A stretch of DNA of 64,000 nt, taken from assembly GCA_027886175.1 (NCBI GenBank), contig JAJNNQ010000136.1:610501-674500 (forward strand), given 5' to 3'. Positions 10,801 to 21,144 of this stretch are shown here, piece after piece (within the stretch, counting starts at the first letter, position 1; the number at the start of each line of letters is the position of its first letter). The stretch is from Phylloscopus collybita (Eukaryota; Chordata; Aves; Passeriformes; Phylloscopidae). Made by a program: the position numbers and the translations under genes. Under the pieces are notes generated by a model. The model did no database searches, was not told where the DNA came from, and was given only the letters and a program-made list of their open reading frames with translations.

Positions 10801-13800
10801 CCAGGTGAGCTCCATTGCCAGCAGGCATCGGGGGCTGTGGTGGGTGTGGGCAGTGCCCTATGCAGGGTGGGTGTGAGAAAGCTGAGCTAAGGGCTGAGTT
10901 GGGTCCTCTGACCCCCACAGAGGGACTGTCACAACTACATCAAGCTGCTGCTGCAGCTGAACAGCACCCACCTGTACACCTGTGGGACCTGCGCCTTCAG
11001 CCCAGCCTGCGCCTACATCGTGAGTACAGGAACAGGATCCCCCACAGGACCCCCCATGCCTTCAGGGCCCTGCAGTGGGGTCCTTGGCACTGGGACGAGG
11101 GCTGCTGGCTCACAGCCTCATCCTGCTGCAGAACGTGCAGCACTTCAGCCTGGAGCGGGACGCGTCGGGGAAGGTGGTACTGGAGGACGGGAAGGGACGC
11201 TGCCCCTTTGACCCTGAGTACCGCTCCACAGCTGTCATGGTCGGTAAGGCACGACACCCTGGGACCCTGGCCCTTCCTCCCTGCGCTGCCTCGGCACCCT
11301 TGCCCTCCCTGTGCCACCCTGGAGCCCTCAGCCTCTCTGCAGTGCCCTGGGACCTTTGCCCTCCTCCCAGTGCCTCCCCCTCCCTGCGTCTGCCCGGCCA
11401 GGCTGAGGCAAGGCCAGGCTGTCACAGACCCCAGCAGGAGGCAGGGCCCTGCTGGTGCCGTGTGCCGGGTCCCAGCAGGAACGTGTCTTTGGCAGACGGC
11501 GAGCTCTATGCCGGGACTGTCAGCAACTTCCAGGGCAACGAGCCGATCATCTCCCGCAGCCAGGAGAGCCGCATCGCCCTCAAGACCGAGAACTCCCTCA
11601 ACTGGCTGCAAGGTGAGCGCTGGGGCTGGCACGGCTGCTCGGGGACCCTCTCCCCCCCAGTGTGGCAGGCAAGGGATGGGGCCAGTAGTGCTGAGGGTGC
11701 TTGTGCCCCCAGACCCAGCGTTCGTGGGCTCAGCCTACCTGCGGGAGAGCCTCCCTGCCGGCAACCCTGAGGGCGACGACGACAAGGTCTACTTCTTCTT
11801 CAGTGAGACTGGGAAGGAGTTTGACTATTTTGAGAACACCATCGTCTCCCGCATCGCACGTGTGTGCAAGGTGGGCATAAGGCAGCAGGGGCGTGTGGGG
11901 GCTGTGCCCCGGGTGTGACTCACTGCTGGGGTGGGGGGAGGTGGGACCATCCTGCATATCTCCAAGCCTTGGTGCCTGGACCCCCACTCCCTTCACTCAG
12001 CGCATGGGGTTCCCTGCAGCCGTGGCCACGGCATGGCACCCTGACCCGCTGTGCCCTGCAGGGGGACCAGGGCGGGGAGCGCGTGCTGCAGCGGCGCTGG
12101 ACAACCTTCCTGAAGGCACAGCTGCTCTGCTCACACCCCGAGGATGGGTTCCCCTTCAACGTGCTGCAGGACATCTTTGTGCTCACCCCGGGTGAGCTGC
12201 ACTGGAGGGAGACGCTCTTCTACGGTGTCTTCACCTCGCAGTGGTGAGTGCTGGGGAGCCAGGGCAGCCCAGGGCGCTCTGCAGAGCCTCCTCTGCAGAG
12301 CCTGATCTTGCCAGGGGCTCTGCCTCTCCTCACCAGGAACAAAGGCGGGCTGGGCAGCTCGGCCGTCTGCGCCTTCCCCATGCGCAGCGTGCAGCGTGCC
12401 TTCGGCGGGCTCTACAAGGAGGTGAACCGCGAAACACAGCAGTGGTACACGGACACCAGCCCCGTGCCAGAGCCCCGGCCAGGCATGGTAGGTGGCCCCT
12501 TGGCACCTGCCCCAACGCAGGACGCAGCACTGCCCTCTTGCTCTCCTGGTCCCCGTGGCTGCCACGACACGGTACCCACCCACTTCCCCAAGCCCTTCCG
12601 AGCCCCTTCCTTTCCCTGCAGTGCATCACCAGCCACACACGGCGCCTGAAGATCAATTCGTCGCTGCAGATGCCGGATCGGGTGCTGAACTTCATCAAGG
12701 ACCACTTCCTGATGGACAGCCCCGTGCGCAGCCAGCCACTGCTGCTGCAGAGCCAGCGGCGCTACCAGCAGATCGGCGTGCACCGCGCCCAGGGCCTGCA
12801 CGGCACCTACGACGTCCTCTTCCTGGGCACGGGTGGGTGCAGGCGGGCTCTGGCGGGGCAGGGCCTGTGCCAGGCACCCCGGCCCTGGTCAGCACAGCCC
12901 CTCTCTTTGCAGACGACGGGCGGCTGCACAAGGCTGTGCGGGTGAACCACGGTGTGCACATCATCGAGGAGATCCGCCTCTTCCCTGACGGGCAGCCCAT
13001 TCTCCAGCTGCTGCTGGACCAGGACAAGGCAGGAGCCAGGGCAAGGGGGGCACTGGGGGCTCAGCCTGCTTGCAGCAGGTCCTGTTTGTGGGCTGGGAGA
13101 CAGAGACCTGGAAAGGCAGGGGTGTGCAGGAGCCCACCCCGCTGACCCCAGCGTGTCCCCTCCCGCAGGGCCTCGTCTATGCAGCCACCTACACAGCAGT
13201 GGCCCAGGTGCCCTTTGCCAACTGCAGCCTGTACCGCAGCTGTGGGGAGTGTGTGCTGGCACGGGACCCCTTCTGTGCCTGGAGCCGGGGTGCCTGCCGC
13301 AGGGTCACCCCACATCCCCCGGCACACCCACAGTAAGTGCCGCACCCTCTGCCATCCCCCTACACCCCACGGCACCCCACTGCCCTGTCCTCACTCTGTT
13401 CCCAGGCTCTGGGCACAGGACATCGAGAATGCTGACACGGAGCGGCTCTGCCAGCTGGCCAATGCCTCCCAGCCCCGTCCCCGCATCCTCCTGCCCCCAG
13501 GTGAGCTCCCTCTGGTGCTGCTGTGTGAGTGCGTGTCCTGGGGGCTCCCACACATCCCAGACTCCTGCTCCTCCACACTCCCACCAGCCCCCTGCCCACG
13601 GCTGGAGTCCCCTCCCTGATGTTCCCATGGGCTCTCTCTGCAGGCTCAGGTGCCCAGTGCCAGCAGATCCAGCTACCTCCCAATGCAGTGCAGCCGCTGC
13701 CGTGCCGGCTGCTCTCCAACCTGGCCTCACGGAGCTGGCTGCACAACGGGGCCCCTGTCAACGCCTCCTACCTGGTGCTGCCCGACGGGGCCCTCATTCT

Positions 13801-14419
13801 GGTGGGCAGCCCGGAGCGTGCAGGCACCTACGAGTGCTGGTCGCTGGAGGAGGGATTCCGCAAGCTGATGGCCAGCTACTGCGTGGGCGTGCAGGAGCCA
13901 GCCCTCGGGCCGGCAAGCTCTGGCAGGAAGGTGGCTGCTGGCCGGGACACCCTGGAGACGGTCAGCACGTCCCGGAGCACCTCAGCGGTGGGCAGTGCTG
14001 CAGCACGGCTGGATGGCAAGACCTACTGGACCGAGTTCCTGGTGATGTGTGTGCTCTTTGCTGCTGCCGTCCTCGTGCTGGCCTTCTTTGTCCTGCACCG
14101 GCACCGTGACGGCATGAAGGCCTTGCTGGAGCCCGGTGACCCCACCAGGCCCCAGAAGCCGCCCCGCAAGCCAGTGGAGAGCCTGCCCCTGAATGGCAGC
14201 AACCTGCCCAGCACAGCTCCCGAGCACAAGGGCTACCAGGCCCTGCAGGACAACTACATCGTCAGCACCCCCGTGCATGAGCCCCCAGGACCCCCACGCA
14301 CCTTCTCTGAGTCAGAGAAGAGGCCTCTCCACGTCCGTGACAGCTTCGTGGAGGTGTCTCCCGCCTGCCAAAGACCCCGGGTGCGCCTGGGCTCCGAGAT
14401 CCAGGACTCGGTGGTGTGA
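7854..14419 (+). CDS. SEMA4B: Semaphorin-4B, transmembrane class 4 semaphorin
   Basis: Fourteen coding exons: 7854-7941, 10349-10509, 10742-10804, 10921-11019, 11132-11243, 11496-11612, 11713-11870, 12062-12243, 12337-12487, 12622-12832, 12913-13028, 13169-13332, 13406-13500, 13644-14419. They give 830 codons, close to the human length. Exon 1 encodes a short hydrophobic signal peptide. The Sema domain spans about residues 30-490. A cysteine-rich PSI module follows (CSLYRSCGECVLARDPFC), then an Ig-like domain with paired cysteines (CRLLSNL ... YECW). One transmembrane helix lies near 704-724. The cytoplasmic tail ends SEIQDSVV, a PDZ ligand. It is a cell-surface guidance ligand that signals to plexins. 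The tail and the GVFTSQW and ASYC motifs fit SEMA4B best. Intron 11 starts with GC (13029-13030). Intron 1 (2.4 kb) holds only GC-rich DNA and a short GGGACGGGAC array near 9755-9796. Confidence 0.93.
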
Positions 14420-15018
14420 CGGGGACGAGAGCCAAGCCGTCACCCACGACTGCCTCTGCTCTGCTGAGCCTCGCCGGACCGTGCACCGCTGCCAGGTCCG
14501 TGTTGTCTGTGTGTGCATGCCCAGAGCCTGGCACCCACGCTCTGCGGCAGCACCCACCAGTCAGTGGGGTCTAGACAGACCCTGGCGGGCTCCCTGGGCA
14601 TCCCCTTGGTACTTGTGGGTGTGAGGGGTGCCACATGCCTTCCAGGGACCTGCAGGATGGTTCCAGCCCAGCGTCCCTGCTGCAGGGACAAACACGGCTC
14701 CTGGCTCAGGCTGCTGGTGCGGCCCCAGCTCTGCCAGGCCCTGTCCCCCTCTATGCAGAGGGCAGGAGGGGGCAGCCGCAGACCCCCGGTGCCCCAACTC
14801 ACTGTGACGTCCCGCTGTGGGACCCAGGGCCACGCGTGCGGCTGGGCGGTGCCGGCCCCGCGGCATGTGCTGTGTGTCTGTGCTTGGTTCGTTTTTAATA
14901 TGTGGAAAATGTGAATTGTGTCCGGGGAAGGGGAGCTGGGAACAGCTGCCCCTGCGCTGGGTGGGCAGGGACACCCCCACCGCCCCACGTGCGTGTGCAG
15001 AGACGTCTGTTGTTTTTA

Positions 15019-15024
15019 TATAAA
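15019..15024 (+). terminator. SEMA4B: SEMA4B polyadenylation signal (TATAAA variant)
   Basis: TATAAA lies about 600 bp after the stop and is followed by a GT-rich tract (ACACGTGTGTCTG). No canonical AATAAA precedes it in the 3' UTR. Confidence 0.5.
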
Positions 15025-15039
15025 GTCCTTCAGACACGT

Positions 15040-16490
15040 GTGTCTGCGGCAGGGCTGAGTGCCTTCCTGGGCCAGAACCGTCCCAGGGGGCCCCAGGCAG
15101 AGGAGCCATGTCTAGCTCTCACTGCAGTCAGAAGAGCTGCCCATGGCTTCAGAGGGGGCCAGCGGACTGTGCTGGCCATCAGATCTGTGGAGTCCCCTCC
15201 TCATGTGCTTGGCTGAGCACTGGCCAGGGCACGCGGGGCCCTGCAGGGACAGTGGCAGTGTGCCTGTGGAGGGACACTGCCCAGGGCCGTGCCAGCGGTC
15301 CCTGTGACCTGCTGGCAGGCTGTCACTTGGGCAGCCCTGGGCTGTGCTGTGGCAGTGTGGTGTAGGCAGAGCAGGGAGTCCCTGTGGTCAGGGAGTGCAG
15401 AGCAATGGGGTGATGCCATCCTGGCACCACGAGAAACAGGAGAAGGCAGAGGTGACCAGGAGTAAGAAATTTTGGTGCCTGGGGCTGGCAGGAGGGCAGC
15501 CCCCAGCAGGACAGAGGCTGTGACAGCCTCCTTCCCAGGACCACAGTGTTGTGCTGCATGTGGGACCCACTGCCTGCCCAGGGAGCATCAGGGCCTTGTC
15601 CCCATCCCACCTTGCTGTGGGCAGACCAGGGTTCTAACACCTGAACACTTTGCCAGCAGGCCCTGACTCCGTGGTGGCTGAGGGCGAGGCCTGGGCAGCA
15701 CAGTACTGCTTTTGAGCAGCACAGTTCTGCTTTTGAGCCCTCACACAACTGGGAAGCACCAGCAGTGCCAGGACAAGGCTGGGGGAAGTGGCGAGCTCCA
15801 CACAGAGCTGGCGTGTCCAGGCAGGATTCCCCTGAGGGACCAGCACTGCCTTGCTCCCAGCTGGACCCATGCACTGAACTTCCTGCACAGCCTGTTCTGG
15901 GACATCAAAAAAGCCACTGGAGGCGTTGGCTGGTGAGCTGCCAGCAGACACAGCCCTGGGGCAGCAGGGGCACAGGCCTCGGCGGGCAGATACTGTCAGC
16001 ACCATGGGGCAGCGGGCTGGAAGGGCTGGCAGCGCCAGGAGCAGGAGCCACTGTGTGAGAAACGGCCACAGCAGAGCCCCGAGAGCTCTGTCAGCTGCCT
16101 TGCCCCGGCACGGGGGCTCTGCCGGCCCCCAGGCCCCACGGCAGCCCCGGCGGGGCCGCTGGCCGCAGGCCAGGCCAGAGGCGCTGCCTGGACAAGGACA
16201 AAGGGCCCTGGTGAGCGCAGGGAGGGCTCCACTGGCCTGCCCAGGATCCCCCTCGGGCCTGAGCGCTGAGCTCTTTGTGCTGCCCAGAAGGATCCCAGTG
16301 TGGAGGGGGGAGGTAAGGGGGTGGCCCACGGGCAGGGCTGCCGTGGAGCAGGAGGTGGGAGCTCTCCCCTGGAGCGGCGGCTGGCAGGCCAGCAGAGAGG
16401 CCTGGCAGCAGCCCATGTCCCCAACACCCTCGTGGCACCCGTCCCGCAGGCGGACAAAGGCAGCAAAGAGCAAGGGTGAAACCGGAGCCC
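15040..16490. other. Intergenic DNA between convergent SEMA4B and CIB1
   Basis: The 3' ends of the two genes face each other here. I see no coding exon. A short direct duplication, AGCACAGT(A/T)CTGCTTTTG, lies at about 15697-15738. Confidence 0.5.
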
Positions 16491-16496
16491 TTTAAT
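16491..16496 (-). terminator. CIB1: Candidate CIB1 polyadenylation signal (ATTAAA)
   Basis: TTTAAT on the plus strand reads ATTAAA on the minus strand, about 710 bp past the CIB1 stop. It is the first good signal I found on that strand. A nearer noncanonical site is possible. Confidence 0.4.
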
Positions 16497-17209
16497 TGTG
16501 TCCTCGCAAGGATTGGGGGAGGAAGAGGCCAGGGCGGCAGAGCAGCTGCTGTGCTGGAGCCAGAAGAGGGCAAAGAGAGAAGGGGAGGAGGAGCAGGAGG
16601 AGTGCAGGCTCTGAGCACAGCCGTGGGGGGACAGCTCTGCTGTGGGGTGGTGCCTGCACAGTGACACTTGGGTGACTGCTCAGAGAAAGCAGTTACTGGG
16701 TTATTGCTCGTGAAAAGTGATCCACGTTTTGGTTATTGCTCAGAGGATCCAGCTTATTGATCACAGAAATGGACCCATGCGGCAGCAGGAGGCTCCCAGA
16801 AATACAGGAGAGGCAGGAAGAGGCTGGCAGGGGAGGCAGCTCCCTGCCTGCTGCTGGAAGGCACGACATAGGAATTGGTCCTGAGGGCAGAGAGGGGCTC
16901 TGCTGCTGCAGAGTGGCCCCAGGCAGGAGCAGCTCTTCCTCCCTCACCTGCAGAGCTGCCCTTGGAATGCATAAGGATTCAAATTCCAGTGCTAGGACAG
17001 CAGAGGGGCTGCAGGAGAGGCAGATTCCTGGGACCCCCTACTGCCAAGCAGGCACCTGAGAGTGGAGCAGGAGAGTTCCTGCCCAAGGCATTGCAGCACA
17101 GGCCGGGCCTGTGCTCCCTGAAAGAGGAAATGGCTGAGCCCACAAAGAGCTGCAGGAACTGGAGGAGTGCTGGAGGAGCTGGAGGAGTGCTGCTGGACAG
17201 CCACGGGGC

Positions 17210-19342
17210 TCACAGGACAATCTTGAAGGAGCTGCAAGAGAAACGACAGCATCTGCAGCTGCTTGCTAGGTCACACAAAGGGTTTACAAGCACCCAGGGC
17301 TGCAGGGAGCAGAGGCCCCGTGCAGGGGAGGCTCTGTAGAGCCAGCCTGGGGTGCAGTTCCCTCTGCCATTCCGGCAGACGTGGCACAGGGCAGCCCCAG
17401 TGCCAGCTGAGCAATCAGGGTGCTGCAGCCCCAGGCAGCCTCTGGAGAGCAGCGCACCTGGCAAAGTCCGGGGAGCGGGAGACAACGTGCTGGAACTCGG
17501 AGAGGTTGATGGTGCCGTCCTTGTCAATGTCAGACTCCTCCAGGATCTGTGGGAGAAGGTGAGCACTGAGCTCTGTGCCTGGGGCCGTGCAGTGCCCGTG
17601 CCCTGGCCAACGGGCCTCACGTTTTGGATGAGCTGCTCCATCTCTGCGCCGCTCAGCCGGGACTCCTCGCCTTGCCCTGTCAGGCAGTTCACCAGTTGCT
17701 CCAGGTCCTTCCTGTCCAGAGTCCCATCGTCATCAAAGTCTGTGGGGAGAGACAAGGTGGGTTTTGGCAGGGCCGCAGTGACCCCAGAGAGTCACAGGCA
17801 CCGGCACTGCAGCACTCCGTGCACCTCACCGTGCCTAACCAGCTGTTCCCACAGGGAGCTCCTAAAGCCACCATCCCCCTGAGTGCTCCAAGGGCATTGC
17901 CAGCCCTCCTGAACATCAGTCCATCACCCTGCTCCCACCTCCTCAAGGTGCAGGGATCCCAGACCACAGCACCTGTCCCCAGCCTTACCAAAGATGCGGA
18001 AGGCATAGTGGGATTTGATGTCAGCGGTGGCAGAATCGCTGAAGACACTCAGCATATCAAGGAAGTCTTCAAACGACATGCTGTCATCCCTGGTCTCTGA
18101 GGTTGAGAACACATGGCAGATCCGGTGCTGGAAGGGGTTTGCCTGTAGACATGGAATGGCTCAGGCCGGGCTGGGCCGTGCTGGCTCCATCAGGCACATA
18201 CTGGCTGTGGCTGCTGCTCCAGCAGGTGAGCAGGTGCCCCGCTCTGCCACGGCTTCATCACACATGGCACAGTCAAACCTGTCCTGTGGGCTCCCGGGAT
18301 GCAGCCCCGTGCAGCAGGGACAAGCAGGATCCCTTGTGGCACAGCAGGAATCCCCAGGACCCTGCACAGCAGGTACCCCTGGGATCCTCAGTTGCTCGAG
18401 GCGGGGTGGGGGGACAAGGAGGCTCTCTATTGGCACCGCTGAGGACAGAGCACTGGCAGAGCAAGGCCGTGGTGGGTGCATGGGGCCCTAACCCGGGAGC
18501 AGCAGTGCCCCGTGTCTGCCAGGCACCATACCCGCAGCTCAGGCAGCGTCAGGATCTGGCTCTTGGGAACCCGCGCGGAGCAGGCGTTCTCCCTCTCCTC
18601 CTTTGGCAGCAGTTCACTGAACCTCTTGTAGGCACTTTAAGAGGCAAGAAAAAGAGCGGCTCTGTGGTGCGAGCGGGGTGGCAGCAAGCAGCCCGTCTGG
18701 GCGCCGGCCGCGCTTCCCGGGGAGGGGTGGCCCGTTCCCACAGCTCCTGCCAACTCTGCCGGGAAGGGAGCGTGTCAGCCGAGGGTCCCACAGCTGCTCC
18801 CGGGGCCAGGGAGAGGAGCTGCTCTTGTCTGCTGCCCACCCCGGGCCCGGGGCTGCAGAAGGGTCACCCTGGTCAGGGCGTCCCCAGCCCGCGCCACCAG
18901 CAGCACCCGCGGACCTTCGCCCCATCACAGCCGGCTTTTAGGGAGTGCCACCGGCACCTCCCGGCTCCGCTGGGCGTCTCGGCGGAACGGGAGCCCCGGG
19001 GCAGGGCCGGAGCGTTCCGTGCCCCGCGGCAGAGGCTGAGGCCCCGCGGCACCGGGGGCTCGGGGGGTTCGCGCCCCCCTCCCGCCCCACTTACGGTATT
19101 CCGGCCGGCGGTACTTACAGCAAGATCTCCTGCTTGCTCAGGAACGTCAGCTCCTGCGGAGACAGCACGGGTCAGCACCGGCACGGGGGCCAAGCCCTGA
19201 CCCAGGGCACCCAGCCATGGGCTCCTTGGCCTCTGGGCACCTTCCGGGAGCGTGCCCCCCGCGGCAGCGGGCCCGGTGCCGGTGTCCGTACCTGGTACTC
19301 GGCCAGCAGGTCCCGCGGGATCAGACTGGCCGAGCCGCCCAT
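17210..19342 (-). CDS. CIB1: Calcium and integrin-binding protein 1
   Basis: Seven exons on the minus strand, in transcript order: 19342-19292, 19153-19119, 18634-18532, 18142-17989, 17739-17621, 17546-17458, 17231-17210. They give 190 codons, against 191 in human. The protein begins MGGSAS, a consensus N-myristoylation site. It has four EF-hand folds. The first two are degenerate. EF3 (DFDDDGTLDRKD) and EF4 (DIDKDGTINLSE) carry canonical calcium loops. It ends SSFKIVL, the hydrophobic tail that packs in the binding pocket. CIB1 is a small cytosolic and membrane calcium sensor that binds integrin alpha-IIb and kinases such as PAK1 and SPHK1. All splice sites are GT-AG and all phases agree. 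It shares a short promoter region with GDPGP1. Confidence 0.95.
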
Positions 19343-19477
19343 GGCGCCGCTTCCCTCCGCACGTCACCCGCCCGCTGCCGCGGCAATGCCCGCCCCGGGC
19401 GGGGCAAGCACACCCACAGCGCGGCCAGCCCCGCCCGCCCGGGCACACGGCGGGCTCCCGGGGCCCGAATCGCGGAG
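19343..19477. promoter_or_regulatory. 135-bp bidirectional promoter, CIB1/GDPGP1
   Basis: The two start codons lie head to head 135 bp apart in a CpG island. A CRE half-site (CACGTCAC, about 19358-19365) and GC boxes (CCCGCCCCGGGCGGGG) lie between them. There is no TATA box. The 5' UTRs must be short or overlap. Confidence 0.65.
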
Positions 19478-20554
19478 ATGACGGCGATGGCGGGAGAGGA
19501 GCCGGGCGAGCCGAACCCCGAGGCGTTCGTGTACGGCGAGGAGGACTTCGTGCTGCAGGCAGCCGGCTGGGGCGACCCGGACTCCGCGCCCTCCCGGTTT
19601 GACCGGCTGCTGCTGGCGGGCTGGAGCGACCGTATGGAGCGGGGAGTGTTCCGGTACCGGCTGGGACCGCTGCCCACCCGCGTCCTGCCCGGCCCCGTGC
19701 GCCTCGTGGCGCAGCTGAACGAGCAGCGCAGCGCGGAGCGCCGCCCGCCGCAGCCCGTCCGCAGCCTCCGGGATCCCTTCGACCCCGGCGCCTTCAACTT
19801 CACCCGGCTGCGCCCCGCCGAGCTGCTGTTCCGCCTGCGCCGCACCGGAGGCCCGGGGCCGCCCCCCGAGCCGCTGCTGGTGGCCATCAACGCCAGCCCG
19901 CTGGAGCGGGGACACGTCCTGCTGCTGCCGGAGCCGGCGCGGCGGCTGCCGCAGGTGCTGACGGCCCCGGCGCTGCGCGGGGCGCTGGAGGCGGCGCTGC
20001 TCAGCGGCCACCCCGGATTCCGCGTGGGCTTCAACGGGCTGGGCGGCGGCGCCTCGGTGAACCACCTGCACCTGCACGGGCTCTACCTGGACCGCCCGCT
20101 GCCGCTGGAGGAGGCGCCGGCCGAGCCGCTGGGGCCGCGCCTGGGGCTGCTCCGCGCCGGACCGGCTCCCGCCTTCCTCTTCTTCGCCCCCGGCCCCGCG
20201 GCGCTGGAGCCGGTGTCGCGGGCCGTGTGCCGGGCGGCGGAGCACTTGGGCGGTGCCGGGCTGGCCTGCAACGTGCTGGCCACGCGGGGCGACCCGCCGG
20301 CGGGGCCCGGGGCCGGAGGCGGCCGCGGGCTGCGGGTGCTGCTGTGGGCGCGCCGGCCCCTCTTCGGCCCCAAGGCGGGTGAGCCTTTCGCCGTGGCGTT
20401 GTGCGAGCTGGCAGGGCTGCTGCCGCTGCCCACCGAGCTGCTCTACCGGGACATCACCGAGGTGCAGGCCCTCAGCGCCATCCGCCAGCACCTGCTGCCC
20501 GAGCCCGAACTGCTGCGCTTGGGCGGGGAGCTGGCGCGGCTGCTGGAGAACTGA
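19478..20554 (+). CDS. GDPGP1: GDP-D-glucose phosphorylase 1
   Basis: A single uninterrupted coding exon of 358 residues starts at MTAMAGEEPGEP. I prefer 19478 because the longer open frame upstream runs through the CIB1 promoter and first exon. GDPGP1 phosphorolyses GDP-D-glucose to glucose-1-phosphate and GDP, a repair reaction that clears a mis-made nucleotide sugar in the cytosol. The HIT-superfamily histidine signature HLHLHG falls at residues 196-201, preceded by FNGLGGGASVN. Further family-like stretches are LLVAINASPLERGHVLLLP and RDITEVQALSAIRQHLL. The sequence is very GC-rich. The last codons (RLLEN, stop) align with the unit of the minisatellite that follows. Confidence 0.93.
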   Translation: MTAMAGEEPGEPNPEAFVYGEEDFVLQAAGWGDPDSAPSRFDRLLLAGWSDRMERGVFRYRLGPLPTRVLPGPVRLVAQLNEQRSAERRPPQPVRSLRDPFDPGAFNFTRLRPAELLFRLRRTGGPGPPPEPLLVAINASPLERGHVLLLPEPARRLPQVLTAPALRGALEAALLSGHPGFRVGFNGLGGGASVNHLHLHGLYLDRPLPLEEAPAEPLGPRLGLLRAGPAPAFLFFAPGPAALEPVSRAVCRAAEHLGGAGLACNVLATRGDPPAGPGAGGGRGLRVLLWARRPLFGPKAGEPFAVALCELAGLLPLPTELLYRDITEVQALSAIRQHLLPEPELLRLGGELARLLEN

Positions 20555-21004
20555 ACCGATGGCACGGGCAGCGGCTGGAGAACCGAGCCGATGGCACGGG
20601 CAGCGGCTGGAGAACTGAACCGATGGCACGGGCAGCGGCTGGAGAACCGAGCCGTGGGCACGGGCAGCGGCTGGAGAACCGAACCGATGGCACGGGCAGC
20701 GGCTGGAGAACCGAGCCGTGGGCACGGGCAGCGGCTGGAGAACCGAGCCGATGGCACGGGCAGCTGCTGGAGAACCGAGCCGATGGCACGGGCAGCGGCT
20801 GGAGAACCGAGCCGTGGGCACGGGCAGCGGCTGGAGAACCGAGCCGTGGGCACGGGCAGCGGCTGGAGAACCGAGCCGATGGCACGGGCAGCGGCTGGAG
20901 AACCGAGCCGATGGCACGGGCAGCGGCTGGAGAACCGAGCCGTGGGCACGGGCAGCGGCTGGAGAACCGAGCCGATGGCACGGGCAGCGGCTGGAGGACT
21001 GAGC
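20541..21004 (+). repeat. 32-bp minisatellite, about 14 copies, overlapping the GDPGP1 stop codon
   Basis: The phrase GGCACGGGCAGC recurs exactly every 32 bp from 20561 to 20977 (14 positions), with a few point variants (CCGATGG/CCGTGGG, GAACTGAACC/GAACCGAGCC). The stop-codon region GCTGGAGAACTGAACC (from 20541) fits the unit, so the array begins inside the last codons of GDPGP1. Because 32 is not a multiple of 3, all three frames read one long repetitive peptide on each strand. These are not genes. Confidence 0.95.
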
Positions 21005-21107
21005 TGACGGGACCGGCAGGGGCCGCTGTGGGTGGAGGACGCGGATGTGACTGTCACGTGACCGCGTGGGGCCGCTCTGCCCGCTGTGCCCGCGTCTCTA
21101 TGGTGCG

Positions 21108-21121
21108 GTCGCCATGGCAAC
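21108..21121 (+). promoter_or_regulatory. TTLL13: Perfect X-box (RFX site) just upstream of TTLL13
   Basis: GTCGCCATGGCAAC fits the X-box consensus GTHNYYATRRNAAC at every position and lies 24 bp before the TTLL13 ATG. RFX factors drive cilium genes through such sites close to the start. TTLL13 modifies axonemal-type microtubules, so the site fits its role. Confidence 0.65.
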
Positions 21122-21144
21122 GCGGCGGACCCAGGCGCGGTGCG

